A DNA stretch of 64,000 nucleotides. It comes from QHWT01 sp963755695. GTDB taxonomy: Bacteria > Acidobacteriota > Vicinamibacteria > Vicinamibacterales > 2-12-FULL-66-21. The position numbers and the translations under genes were made by a program. This document shows positions 42,593 through 51,440 of the stretch, piece by piece; the stretch's first letter is position 1; every line of letters starts with the position of its first letter. The notes under the pieces were generated by a model that was not told the DNA's origin, did not search any database, and was given only the letters and a program-made list of their open reading frames with translations. The stretch covers positions 2,356,001 to 2,420,000 of the forward strand of contig CAVWLB010000010.1 in NCBI GenBank assembly GCA_963755695.1, given 5' to 3'.

Positions 42593-44044
42593 TCACCTTC
42601 CGCCACGACTGGCGGCTGCATGGGTCAACGCCGGGGCAGGATATGGCAGCGTGTCGGGCAGCACGCGTACCGCCGTCGTTTCCTTGAACGGATACTTTCC
42701 ACCGCTGGGAAAGGTGAGCTCGACGAAGAACGCCGTCCATCCGCTCGGCGGCTGCTGCACGCGCGCGACCCAGGTGTTTGGACCAGAGAGGCTCAACCTG
42801 GTGCTCTGGTACGCCGGACCGATGACATCGAGCCGGAAATTGCGGGCCTTGGGATTGGTCGCCTGCCAGAGCCTGACCTCGGAGGGACGGTCCTTGGCAG
42901 TGATCTTTACCGATCCGTCGCGTTCGAAGGTCCACTTGATTTCCGGCCGGCGTGTCCCCTTCACCACCGACGCGTAGAACGCCTCTACGTTCTCGAGCGC
43001 ATCGCTCTTGTCCAGCGAATGATCGGTGTTCGGCACGTAACGAAGATGTTTTTCCCCGCGCAGATCGTCGAAGTAGAACTGCGACGAATCGGGTAGAAAG
43101 AATTGATCGCCCGAGGCGTTGACGATGTACTTCGGCATGGTCAGGCGATCGCGATAGGAATAGGGCTCCTCGATTTTCATCAACGCATGGAACTGGGGCG
43201 TTCCGATGCGATCCATCAGACCGTGGTCGACGTAGTCCTGCACGGCGTCGGACCACGCCCCGTAGGCACGCCAGTGGTGGATGAACGACGGCTCGACATT
43301 CAGCAGATCGATCACGGCGGGGGCAATCGCCACCACCCGCGTGTCCACGGCGGCCGTGGCCCAGGTCGTCCATCCGCGCTTGGACGCGCCCGAGACGACA
43401 AACCGTCGCACCGGATGACCACCGCCCGCAGACGAACTGGTGAAAGCCGTCACCGTGTCCATCGCGCGGACCGCGCTCTTGGTCATCGGCAGCCGCGCCG
43501 GCCAGCGCTCGTCGCCGGTGCGAACGAAGTGGTCCCAGGTGTACGCGATGAAGTCGTCTTCTACCCGCGGCTTGTGCGACGGATCGTCTTTGAACACGAC
43601 CGGTTGGTTCGGGACCAGGCGGAGCTCCGCCGTCACAGTACCGGTGTCGCGCGCCGCCTCGACGAGCCAGTCGGGCGGACCTGACGGAGGATCGCGATCC
43701 AGGCGTCCGCCGGTGATGAAGAGGAGGCCGATGTCGCTCGTCACCTTCTCGGGCCGGATGACGGTGATCCAATGCCTCCAGAGCGGCTGTTCCACTTCTT
43801 GTTCACTGAGCCAGCGCTGAGACGACATGTCGATCAACGTCGCTGTGGCGGCCGTCGCCGGCAGCTCGCGCACCACCTTCCAGCTGAATGCCGGGTCCGG
43901 CGCCGCGACATATCGATCGAGGGCGGTCTCGCTTGCGCGCGCGGTGCCCTCGGGACGGGCCTGGCCGCGAACGGCAGGCGACGGGGTGAAAAGCGTGAGT
44001 GGGAAGGCGACCAGTATCGAGCAGGCCCAACGGGATATCGGCAT
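42593..44044 (-). CDS. PhoPQ-activated pathogenicity-related (PqaA)-like protein
   Basis: The 483-residue exported protein has a signal peptide (ISRWACSILVAFPLTLFTP). Core blocks are DPAFSWKVV, WRHWITVIRPEKV, LLFITGG, AELRLVPNQPVVF, VSGASKRGWTTWATA with the Ser of an alpha/beta-hydrolase elbow, LLNVEPSFIHHWRAYGAWSD, YIVNASGDQFFLPDSSQFY and PNTDHSL with the late Asp/His. This matches the PqaA_related family, thought to be hydrolase-like; its substrate is not established. TATAAT lies 9 bases before ATG 44044, inside the stop region of the upstream adaptor gene, so it has a candidate promoter of its own. Confidence 0.9.
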   Translation of the reverse strand: MPISRWACSILVAFPLTLFTPSPAVRGQARPEGTARASETALDRYVAAPDPAFSWKVVRELPATAATATLIDMSSQRWLSEQEVEQPLWRHWITVIRPEKVTSDIGLLFITGGRLDRDPPSGPPDWLVEAARDTGTVTAELRLVPNQPVVFKDDPSHKPRVEDDFIAYTWDHFVRTGDERWPARLPMTKSAVRAMDTVTAFTSSSAGGGHPVRRFVVSGASKRGWTTWATAAVDTRVVAIAPAVIDLLNVEPSFIHHWRAYGAWSDAVQDYVDHGLMDRIGTPQFHALMKIEEPYSYRDRLTMPKYIVNASGDQFFLPDSSQFYFDDLRGEKHLRYVPNTDHSLDKSDALENVEAFYASVVKGTRRPEIKWTFERDGSVKITAKDRPSEVRLWQATNPKARNFRLDVIGPAYQSTRLSLSGPNTWVARVQQPPSGWTAFFVELTFPSGGKYPFKETTAVRVLPDTLPYPAPALTHAAASRGGR

Positions 44045-44053
44045 CTGGCCGCG

Positions 44054-44059
44054 ATTATA
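44054..44059 (-). promoter_or_regulatory. TATAAT -10 element, short-leader start of the PqaA-like gene
   Basis: A perfect TATAAT on the minus strand ends 9 bases before ATG 44044 and overlaps the TAA stop of the upstream adaptor gene. It supports independent transcription of the PqaA-like gene despite the 10-base intergenic gap. Confidence 0.45.
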
Positions 44060-45017
44060 GCGTGTGATCTTCCAGCGAAACTGTCGCCGTCATTCCCGGG
44101 CGGAGCGCTTCGCCGGGATTCTGCACGTCGATGATTGCGTCGTAGGCGACCACTGTGCCGGGCGGCAACTGTACCTGGCTCGCGGGCGAGCCGCTGACCC
44201 CCGCCGTCGATTGGGTCGTGGCTTCATCGAGCGGCTGCAGGCGTACCTGCGTGACCACGCCGTGAAAGATCCGATTGGGATAGGCGTCTACGGTGAAAGT
44301 AGCAATGTCGCCGGTGTGCACTTCGCGGACGTCGGTCTCGTCGATGGTGGCGTGCAACTGCATGTGCGTCAGATCGCCGGCGAGAAGAAACAGCACGGGC
44401 GTCTGCACCGATGCAGCCACGGTCTGGCCGACATCGACATTGCGCGAAACGACGATGCCGTCGATCGGCGATCGAATGATGGCATGTGCAAGATTGACCT
44501 GGGCCTGCTGGAGGCCGGCGGTGGCCTGCTCGACCCCGGAGCGGGCGCTCCGCACGGTTGCCGCCGCGCCTTTCCAGGTCACTGAGGCATCGTCGAAATC
44601 GGACTGCGGGATCAATTGTTTCGAGACGAGCTCGGTCGCCCGCGTCAGTTTGGTTTGGGCATCTTCTTCTGTCGCTTTCGCGACATCGAGATCGGCGTTG
44701 GCCTGCGCCAACGTTGCCTGCGCGCTCTGCAGGTCGGCCTCGAACGTCGTTCGATCGAGTTCCGCCAGCACCTGCCCTTTCTGGACAATCGAGTTGAAAT
44801 CGACGGGCAGCGACTTGATCACGCCGGACACTTCGGTGCCCACCTGGACGGTCGTGACCGCTTCCAGAGTACCGGTGGTGAGAACGTTCCGTTGCAGGGG
44901 AGCCGCCGTGGCAACGGTCACCGCCTGAGCAGCGGGTTTGGCGGTGCCGGCGCGGTGGATGACGATACCGGCCGCGATCGTGACGAGAAGGGCTCCCACA
45001 ATGACCGGCGAACGCAC
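44055..45017 (-). CDS. HlyD/MacA-type periplasmic adaptor protein (orphan)
   Basis: About 320 residues from GTG 45017, preceded by GGAGG. One N-terminal membrane segment (IVGALLVTIAAGIVIHRAG) anchors it. Then a biotinyl-lipoyl-like domain with VQVGTEVSGVIKSLPVDFNSIVQKGQVLAELD, a long helical hairpin (about 80-150), the second lipoyl half IIRSPIDGIVVSRNVDVGQTV and a beta-barrel domain. Such proteins link inner-membrane ABC or RND pumps to an outer-membrane channel. No MacB, RND or TolC gene is adjacent, so its partner must lie elsewhere. The downstream PqaA-like gene starts after 10 bases. Confidence 0.9.
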   Translation of the reverse strand: MRSPVIVGALLVTIAAGIVIHRAGTAKPAAQAVTVATAAPLQRNVLTTGTLEAVTTVQVGTEVSGVIKSLPVDFNSIVQKGQVLAELDRTTFEADLQSAQATLAQANADLDVAKATEEDAQTKLTRATELVSKQLIPQSDFDDASVTWKGAAATVRSARSGVEQATAGLQQAQVNLAHAIIRSPIDGIVVSRNVDVGQTVAASVQTPVLFLLAGDLTHMQLHATIDETDVREVHTGDIATFTVDAYPNRIFHGVVTQVRLQPLDEATTQSTAGVSGSPASQVQLPPGTVVAYDAIIDVQNPGEALRPGMTATVSLEDHTL

Positions 45018-45086
45018 GTCCACCTCCGACGAGCGGAAACACTGTGGGGGCCTACCAGAGGTTACGCCCGCCGCGACGCGGATGTT

Positions 45087-45092
45087 TATAAT
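45087..45092 (+). promoter_or_regulatory. TATAAT -10 element, leaderless start of the oxidoreductase gene
   Basis: A perfect TATAAT ends 7 bases before ATG 45100, placing the transcription start at or next to the A of the start codon. There is no ribosome site in this gap. It also explains why the upstream in-frame codon at 44938 should not be used. Confidence 0.55.
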
Positions 45093-45099
45093 CCGCGCC

Positions 45100-46239
45100 A
45101 TGAATACCGACGGCAGTCGCCGGACTTTCCTGAAATCGCTGGCCGCAACCGCCGCTGTGGTACGGCCGTGGGCCCGCCTTCGCGCGGACCCGCACGCGGC
45201 ACCTCAACCGGTTCGGACGCCGCGGATTCGCTTCGCTGCCATCGGCCTCAATCACAGCCATTTGCACGGCCAGATCGCCGCCGTCACCCGCGGCGGAGGC
45301 GAACTGGTTTCTTTCTATGGAAAGGAACCGGACCTCGTAGAAGCGTTTGCCAAGCGCTATCCATCAGCGAAGCCGGCGCGAAGCGAGCAGGAGATCCTCG
45401 ACGACCCTTCGATCCGTCTCATCGTCAGCGCCGCCATCCCGAACGAGCGGGCACCGCTTGGTATCGAGGTGATGCGCCACGGCAAGGACTTCATGGTCGA
45501 CAAGCCCGGGTCGACGACCACCGAGCAGCTTGCCGAGGTGCGCCGGGTGCAAGCGGAAACGAAACGGATCTATTCCGTACTCGTCGAGCGGCACGAACAC
45601 AAAGGAACGACGAAAGCTGCGGAGCTCGTCAAGGCTGGTGCGATCGGCAAAGTGATTCAGACCGTGTCGCTCGGACCGCATCGGATGAACCCGGAGACGC
45701 GGCCGCCCTGGTTCTTCAGGCGCGAGCAGTACGGCGGAGTTCTATGCGACATTGCCTCCCATCACATCGACCAGTTCGTCTTCTTCACTGGATCGACCGA
45801 AGCCGAGATCGTCGCGGCGCAGGCCGGTAACGTGCACCATCCGCAGTACCCCGAGCTCGAGGACTTTGGCGACGTCATGTTGCGCGGAAACGGAGGCGCG
45901 GGCTACGTTCGCGTGGATTGGTTCACGCCGGCGGGCTTGACGGTTTTCGGCGACGGCCGGCTCACCATCCTCGGCACCGACGGCTACATTGAAATCCGGA
46001 AGAGCATCGATATCGCCGGACGTCCCGGCGACAGCCACTTGTTCCTGGTCGACGACAGCAGCCCACGTTACATCGACTGCCGTGCGGTCATCCTGCCATA
46101 CGGCGAACGCCTGGTTGACGACGTGATCAACCGGACGGAAACGGCAAACCCGCAGCAGCAAACATTTCTCGCCATGGAGATCGCACTCCGGGCGGAGAAG
46201 AACGCGCAGGCCTGCTGTCACCTTGGGGAACCTCGATGA
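45100..46239 (+). CDS. Gfo/Idh/MocA family oxidoreductase with Tat-type leader
   Basis: The 379-residue protein has a Tat-like leader (SRRTFLKSLAATAAVVRPWA). The Rossmann part reads RIRFAAIGLNHSHLHGQIAAV; the family motif is FMVDKPGSTTTEQ with Lys kept. C-terminal blocks are YGGVLCDIASHHIDQFVFFTGS (catalytic His region) and GYVRVDWFTPAGLTVFGDGR. It is probably a periplasmic NAD(P)-dependent sugar oxidoreductase with tightly bound cofactor. The stop overlaps the start of the ankyrin gene (ATGA), so they form a two-gene unit. Confidence 0.9.
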   Translation: MNTDGSRRTFLKSLAATAAVVRPWARLRADPHAAPQPVRTPRIRFAAIGLNHSHLHGQIAAVTRGGGELVSFYGKEPDLVEAFAKRYPSAKPARSEQEILDDPSIRLIVSAAIPNERAPLGIEVMRHGKDFMVDKPGSTTTEQLAEVRRVQAETKRIYSVLVERHEHKGTTKAAELVKAGAIGKVIQTVSLGPHRMNPETRPPWFFRREQYGGVLCDIASHHIDQFVFFTGSTEAEIVAAQAGNVHHPQYPELEDFGDVMLRGNGGAGYVRVDWFTPAGLTVFGDGRLTILGTDGYIEIRKSIDIAGRPGDSHLFLVDDSSPRYIDCRAVILPYGERLVDDVINRTETANPQQQTFLAMEIALRAEKNAQACCHLGEPR

Positions 46240-47531
46240 ACGTTGTTCAGATGGATCCGATTCAAGAGCTCGCCGCCGCCGTGCGCGCGAACGATTCCTC
46301 CCGCGTTCGGCAGGTGCTCGAGCACCATCCGGAACTCACGCCGCGATTGAATGAACCGCTCCCGGACGGAGCGTTCGGCGCGACTCCGCTGCTGGCCGCC
46401 GTACACCGCCGCAACCGCGAAATGATCGACGTTCTCCTGCGCGCCGGCGCGGACATCAACGCCCGCAGCCACTGGTGGGCCGGCAGCTTCGGCGTTCTCG
46501 ATGGCGAGACCGATCTCGCGCCGTTTCTCATCGAGCGCGGCGCAACCATCGACATCCATGCCGCCGCACGTCTCGGGATGCTTGGCAGAGTCGAGGCGCT
46601 CGTCTCTCGAGAGCCCGCGCTCGTCCACGCGCGCGGCGGCGACGGCCAGAGGCCGCTGCACTTCGCGTCGTCCATTGAAATCGCGCAGTATCTTCTCGAG
46701 CACGGCGCCGACATCGACGCGCGTGACGTCGACCACGAATCGACGGCTGCGCAGTACATGGTGCGCGATCGACAGGACATCGCGCGTTATCTCGTCGGCC
46801 GCGGCGCGCGCACCGACATCCTGATGGCGGCGGCCCTCGGCGACGTGGCCCTGGTCCGAAGTCATCTTGCAGCCGACCCCAATTCCATTCGCACCAGCGT
46901 CTCGGAGGAGTTCTTTCCCAAGCAAGATCCCCGAAGCGGAGGATCGATCTATATCTGGACGCTTGGCGCTCACAAGACCGCGCACATGGTGGCTCGCGAG
47001 TTCGGCCACCAGGATGTCCTCGAGCTGCTGATGAATCACAGTCCGGACGCGATGAAACTGGCAATGGCGTGCGAGCTCGGGGACGCCGCGATCGTCGCCG
47101 GGCTGCTCGCCAGACAGCCGGACCTTCCCCGCACGCTCGGAAGCGACGACCGCCGACGGCTCGCCGTGGCGGCACAGAACAATGACCTCGGGGCGGTCAG
47201 GCGGATGTTGGAGAGCGGATGGCCTTCAGACGTTCGCGGCCAGCACGGGGCAACGCCGCTCCATTGGGCTGCCTGGCATGGCAACGTCGAAATGGTTCGC
47301 GACCTGCTGCGCAGGAACGCGCCTCTCGTCGCGGTCGACGAGGATTACGGCGGGACCCCGGCAGACTGGGCGGTGCACGCCTCGGTTCACGGATGGCATC
47401 CGCAAACTGGTGATTACGCCGGGGTTCTCGATGTCCTGTTGGAAGCCGGTGCCAGGTCGCCGATGATTACCGGCGACACGAAAATGAGCGATGCGGTCGG
47501 CAAACTGCTGCGGCGACGAGGGTTGGTCTAG
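46236..47531 (+). CDS. Ankyrin-repeat protein
   Basis: 431 residues with about 9 ankyrin-type units. Clear ones are GATPLLAAVHRRNREMIDVLLRAGADINA, RPLHFASSIEIAQYLLEHGADIDARD and GATPLHWAAWHGNVEMVRDLLRRN; others are degenerate (DVALVRSHLAADPNS). No signal peptide or catalytic domain is seen. It is co-translated with the oxidoreductase upstream (ATG 46236 overlaps its stop), unusual for an ankyrin protein, and suggests a dedicated partner or scaffold. No toxin or enzyme fusion is present. Confidence 0.88.
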   Translation: MNVVQMDPIQELAAAVRANDSSRVRQVLEHHPELTPRLNEPLPDGAFGATPLLAAVHRRNREMIDVLLRAGADINARSHWWAGSFGVLDGETDLAPFLIERGATIDIHAAARLGMLGRVEALVSREPALVHARGGDGQRPLHFASSIEIAQYLLEHGADIDARDVDHESTAAQYMVRDRQDIARYLVGRGARTDILMAAALGDVALVRSHLAADPNSIRTSVSEEFFPKQDPRSGGSIYIWTLGAHKTAHMVAREFGHQDVLELLMNHSPDAMKLAMACELGDAAIVAGLLARQPDLPRTLGSDDRRRLAVAAQNNDLGAVRRMLESGWPSDVRGQHGATPLHWAAWHGNVEMVRDLLRRNAPLVAVDEDYGGTPADWAVHASVHGWHPQTGDYAGVLDVLLEAGARSPMITGDTKMSDAVGKLLRRRGLV

Positions 47532-47550
47532 CAGGCGAAAGAATGAGAGT

Positions 47551-47571
47551 GTAGGGCGCCTCAGAGGCGCC
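47551..47571. repeat. GTAGGGCGCCTCAGAGGCGCC hairpin repeat
   Basis: GGCGCCT (47555-47561) and AGGCGCC (47565-47571) pair perfectly around CAG. The leading GTAGGGCG is shared with a second hairpin at 58308-58331. It lies between two convergent genes, the usual place for REP-like or terminator repeats. Confidence 0.5.
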
Positions 47572-47622
47572 GCCAGAAGCGATGAGCAACCAGCGCAGCG
47601 GAAGGAAGAGGACCTGCGATTC

Positions 47623-48234
47623 CTAGAACCCGCAGGTCGCCGACCGGCCGTTCAATCCTTGATGATCGTGTTCAAACGAGGCAGTGATCGCGGTTCCGTA
47701 GTTCACGCGGACCACGAACAGGCTGTCGTAATCGCTGTCCGGCCAAGTAGGCACGACCAGGTGGCCACCGTAGTTGTTCATGATGTTTTGAACCAGCTGC
47801 CGGAGCATCAGGTGTTCCCACGCCACGAAGATGATCGTGTTGTCCTTCGACGATGAAATCAATGCGGTTTGCAGTGACGCGATGTCCGCGTAGCTGTACT
47901 GCGACCGGATGTCGGTCCGAAGTTTGACGGCGAGCGGTTCGAGAGTCGCAAGCGCCCGATCGTAGTAGAACCGGCCGGCCGAGTCGGTATGCCTGAATGC
48001 GGGGTTGGGCGCATAGAGATAAGTCGGCCTGCCGAACTTGGCGAGCAGAACCTTCGGCAGCGCGAGCGACCGATTGAACCCCTGGCAGGACAATTGTCCG
48101 TAGCCGCCAACCGGCTTTTCACCATGTCGCATGAACACGATCGTTTGCTCCGCGCGCGCATCCACGACCGAGACCACGAACACGATGGCGAACCACAACA
48201 GGGCGAGCGACAGACAACGTTGACGCATTAGCAT
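47623..48234 (-). CDS. Secreted histidine phosphatase-like protein
   Basis: About 203 residues from ATG 48234, preceded by GAGG. Signal peptide CLSLALLWFAIVFVVSVVDA. The histidine phosphatase motif is TIVFMRHGEKPVGGYGQLSCQG (RHG with catalytic His). The second His of the fold is probably in IIFVAWEHLML, where the usual SHG-like motif is changed. This subgroup is small and often annotated only as phosphoglycerate mutase-like. The exported location suggests a phosphatase for extracellular phosphoesters. Stand-alone gene. Confidence 0.8.
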   Translation of the reverse strand: MLMRQRCLSLALLWFAIVFVVSVVDARAEQTIVFMRHGEKPVGGYGQLSCQGFNRSLALPKVLLAKFGRPTYLYAPNPAFRHTDSAGRFYYDRALATLEPLAVKLRTDIRSQYSYADIASLQTALISSSKDNTIIFVAWEHLMLRQLVQNIMNNYGGHLVVPTWPDSDYDSLFVVRVNYGTAITASFEHDHQGLNGRSATCGF

Positions 48235-48393
48235 TCTTACCTCTGGAAGCGCGACGGCACTGCCCGCCACCCGCATGTTGGTTACTGAAGTGAAGGTGCC
48301 CAGTCTACGTACTCACGCGGGTCACTGCAAGCCGGGCCATTCGACAAATCTATTATTGACAGAACGCCTTCTTGACCTCGCCGCCTCAGTGTA

Positions 48394-48425
48394 GATAACC
48401 TAGGCATCATTGTCGATAACTTAGG
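48394..48425 (+). promoter_or_regulatory. Direct-repeat operator candidate upstream of the PadR gene
   Basis: GATAACCTAGG at 48394-48404 and GATAACTTAGG at 48415-48425 are direct repeats with starts 21 bases apart, exactly two helical turns. TTGACC at 48372-48377 followed 16 bases later by GATAAC suggests that the first copy overlaps a -10 box. Binding by the PadR protein encoded 10 bases downstream would repress its own operon. Confidence 0.45.
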
Positions 48426-48434
48426 TGTCTTCGC

Positions 48435-48767
48435 ATGAGCAAGCCTTCCGACCTGATTCAAGGGACGCTCGATCTCCTGATCCTGAAGACCGTCGCGCTC
48501 GAACCCAAGCATGGGTGGGCCATCGCGAAGCGGATCCAGCAGGTCAGCAAGGATGCCCTGCAGATCACCCAGGGATCGCTCTATCCAGCCCTTCATCGGC
48601 TGGAGCAACAGGGATGGCTGAAGGCGCAGCTGGGCATGACCCAGACCGGCCGAGAAGCGAAGTTCTACGCGCTCACCGCCGCCGGCCGCAGGCAGCTCGC
48701 GCGCGAGCTGGAAAGCTGGAAGCGCCTCTCGAACGCCATCGGCCTCGTCGTCCGCGAAGCGGAGTAA
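48435..48767 (+). CDS. PadR family transcriptional regulator
   Basis: The 110-residue winged-helix protein reads DLIQGTLDLLILKTVALEPKHGWAIAKRI at the first helices, then the recognition segment QITQGSLYPALHRLEQQGWL and the wing TGREAKFYALTAAGRRQL. PadR proteins act as dimers, usually as repressors released by a ligand. It lies 6 bases upstream of the ADOP permease, the standard arrangement in Acidobacteriota, and two direct repeats just upstream are its likely operator. The ligand is unknown. Confidence 0.93.
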   Translation: MSKPSDLIQGTLDLLILKTVALEPKHGWAIAKRIQQVSKDALQITQGSLYPALHRLEQQGWLKAQLGMTQTGREAKFYALTAAGRRQLARELESWKRLSNAIGLVVREAE

Positions 48768-48773
48768 ACAGAC

Positions 48774-51425
48774 ATGCCTCGCTGGATTGATCGCGCCCGC
48801 CTCCGTTGGAAATCGATGTTCCGCCCTCACGACGCCGACGCCCAGCTCGCCGCCGAAATCCGCCTCCACATCGAGGAGCAGATCGAGGAGAACCTTGCCG
48901 CCGGTATGAGCCCGGCAGAGGCGCGAACCGCTGCAATCCGCGCGTTCGGGCCGGTGGCGCTGGTCGAGGAACAGTGCCGCGATACACGGCGGGTGAGTTT
49001 CGTGCGCAACCTCGTGCAGGATCTTCGCTACACGCTGCGCTCCCTCGGTCACCAGCCAATGCTCGTGGCTGCCGCCACGTTGTCGATAGCGGTGGCGGTC
49101 GGCGCCAACACCGTGATCTTCAGTCTTGCGAGCCAGATCGTGCTCAGCACGCCGAGCGTGTCCCGACCAGATCGCGTCGTGACCATTCGCCTGAACAACG
49201 GCAGCCACGTCTCGTATCGGCAGTGGCACGCCCTCGAGGAAAGCCACACGCTGGCGGCGCTCGCGGGTTATCAGTTCGAACGGGAAGTCAACTGGCGCGG
49301 CTCCGAACAGTCCGTCAGCATCCTGCCGCTCATCGTGACCTCGAACTTTTTCGACGCGCTCGGCGTACCGATTGCGATGGGACGTGGCTTCACGGCTGCC
49401 GAGGCGGCCGCCGAGCGTCATCCAACGGTTGCGGTGATCAGCCACAGGTTCTGGCAGCGGCGGCTGGGCAGAGCTCCCTCGGTGCTCGGAAGCTCCTTGG
49501 TACTCAACGGTCAGCCGTATACCGTCATCGGAGTGCTGCCGGAGAACCTCACCGCATTTCCGGGGTTCGGAATTGCGCCGGAGTTGTACCTGCCACTGAG
49601 TGCCGCGCTGATGCCAACGCTGTTCGAGCCGCTCGATGCGTCGGTGCAACTGGTCGGCCGATTGCGCGACGACCAGAGCGTTGCGGAGGGACGCGCGGCG
49701 CTGTCAACGGCGGCCGCCCGGCTCGCGCCGCAGTACAGCAAGGAGTTCGGCGAGGTGAACCGGTTCTCGCCGCTTGGCGGCGTGTCACAGATCAAGGAGC
49801 TGAGGGAGATCGGCGCGTTCTTCGCCGTGCTGATCGTAGGCGTCGGTCTGGTGCTCGCCGTCGCCTGCGCCAACGTCGCGGGCCTGCTGCTCGCTCGCGG
49901 CACCGTCCGGCGGCGTGAGATCGCGATTCGGGTCGCCGTCGGCGCGAGTCGCGCGCGGCTCGTGCAGCAGTTGCTCACGGAAGGTCTGTGGCTCGCGCTC
50001 TTCGGCACGGTGGGCGGCCTCCTTCTGATGCGGCTCATGATGGGCCTGCTCACGCGCGTGTCGCTTCCGCTGCCGTTACCCCTCGAACTCCACGCATCGC
50101 TCGACGGGCGGCTGCTTACCTACTCGCTCACCCTCTTCGTCCTGACGACGACATGCAGTGCGCTGCTGCCGGCACTGCAGGCCACCAGACCGTCGCTGGT
50201 GCCGGCGCTGAAGCAGGAGGAGCCGCGCTACGCTCATCGGCGCTGGACGCTGCGGGGGCTTCTGGTGATCGGACAGATTGCTGTCGCACTGGTGCTGCTG
50301 CTCACCGCCATCCTGTTCCTGCGCAACCTCGCGCTCGCGCGCACCGCGAATCCCGGTTTCGATGTCGCTCACACCATCGTCGCCCAGGTGAGCCTGGTGG
50401 AGGACCGCTACACCCGCGAAGGCCGTGCGCAGCTTCTCGCATCCGCGGTCGCCCGCCTGGAGAGCCTTCCCGGGATTGAGCGCGCGGCGTATACCGCCGA
50501 CGTGCCGCTGACGATCCGCAGTGGAGCCACCAACGGCGCCGACCTGAGAATTGTCGAACGGGGTGGGCCGTTTCCCGCGCGTTACGAACTGAATCGGGTC
50601 GGACCCGGCTATTTCGCATCGATGGGAATCAGGCTCAATCGCGGCCGCGACTTTCGAACCACCGATGCCCCCGGCGCTCCAACCGTCGTCATCCTCAACG
50701 AGGAGTTCGCGCGCCGCTACTTTGCCGCGAGCGATCCGATTGGGCAACATCTGCTGTTGCCTGGCCCGGACGACACGCCGATCACCGCCGAGGTCGTTGG
50801 CATCGTTGCCAACAGCAAGCATCGGACGCTTGGCGAGGATCAGCGGCCGGCCATCTATCAGTCGTTCCTGCAGCATGGAAATCGCGACCGACTCGTGTTC
50901 CTGCTCGCCCGTGCCACACAGGATCCGGCTGCTTCGATCCGTACGATCGCTCAGGCTCTGACCGAACTTGATCCCACGGCTGCGATCGACGTGCAGCCGA
51001 TGCAACGGGCGCTCGCGTTCGCGTTCATGCCCAGCCAGCTTGGCGCCGCACTCCTCGCTGCGCTCGGGTCAATCGGATTACTGCTCGCGATGGTTGGACT
51101 GTACGCGGTGATGGCATATTCGGTCAGCCGTCGCACCGCCGAGATCGGTATCCGCATGGCATTGGGCGCGTCGCACCGCGCGGTGCTGCGGCTGGTGCTC
51201 GGCGATGCCGGAATGCTGGCGGGCACCGGTATTCTTTGCGGGCTGGCGATAGCGGCGTTCCTGACGCGGCCGCTTGCGATGTTCCTCGTCGCCGGTCTCA
51301 GTGCCAGCGATCCGGTGAGCTTCGCAGTGACCTCGATTCTGCTCGGCCTGGTGAGCATCGGAGCCGCCTGGACACCCGCGAGGCGGGCGCTCAGGATCGA
51401 CCCGGCACTGGCGCTGAGGGAATAG
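48774..51425 (+). CDS. ADOP-type ABC transporter permease (two FtsX/MacB domains)
   Basis: The 883-residue protein has the N-terminal cytoplasmic segment typical of ADOP (DAQLAAEIRLHIEEQIEENLAAGMSPAEARTAAIRAFG), then MacB-periplasmic core plus FtsX domain repeated twice. FtsX signatures are NVAGLLLARGTVRRREIAIRVAVGAS in the middle and YAVMAYSVSRRTAEIGIRMALGAS near the end. Ten transmembrane helices are expected. These permeases need a separate ATPase, not present here. The regulator PadR is upstream. The exported substrate is not known. Confidence 0.93.
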   Translation: MPRWIDRARLRWKSMFRPHDADAQLAAEIRLHIEEQIEENLAAGMSPAEARTAAIRAFGPVALVEEQCRDTRRVSFVRNLVQDLRYTLRSLGHQPMLVAAATLSIAVAVGANTVIFSLASQIVLSTPSVSRPDRVVTIRLNNGSHVSYRQWHALEESHTLAALAGYQFEREVNWRGSEQSVSILPLIVTSNFFDALGVPIAMGRGFTAAEAAAERHPTVAVISHRFWQRRLGRAPSVLGSSLVLNGQPYTVIGVLPENLTAFPGFGIAPELYLPLSAALMPTLFEPLDASVQLVGRLRDDQSVAEGRAALSTAAARLAPQYSKEFGEVNRFSPLGGVSQIKELREIGAFFAVLIVGVGLVLAVACANVAGLLLARGTVRRREIAIRVAVGASRARLVQQLLTEGLWLALFGTVGGLLLMRLMMGLLTRVSLPLPLPLELHASLDGRLLTYSLTLFVLTTTCSALLPALQATRPSLVPALKQEEPRYAHRRWTLRGLLVIGQIAVALVLLLTAILFLRNLALARTANPGFDVAHTIVAQVSLVEDRYTREGRAQLLASAVARLESLPGIERAAYTADVPLTIRSGATNGADLRIVERGGPFPARYELNRVGPGYFASMGIRLNRGRDFRTTDAPGAPTVVILNEEFARRYFAASDPIGQHLLLPGPDDTPITAEVVGIVANSKHRTLGEDQRPAIYQSFLQHGNRDRLVFLLARATQDPAASIRTIAQALTELDPTAAIDVQPMQRALAFAFMPSQLGAALLAALGSIGLLLAMVGLYAVMAYSVSRRTAEIGIRMALGASHRAVLRLVLGDAGMLAGTGILCGLAIAAFLTRPLAMFLVAGLSASDPVSFAVTSILLGLVSIGAAWTPARRALRIDPALALRE

Positions 51426-51440
51426 TCAAGCGCGCGGGGG

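Noticed and set aside
48282..49649. 455-codon ORF on the minus strand opposite PadR and ADOP genes
   Set aside because: No motif and antisense to two clear genes; typical shadow of GC-rich codon usage.
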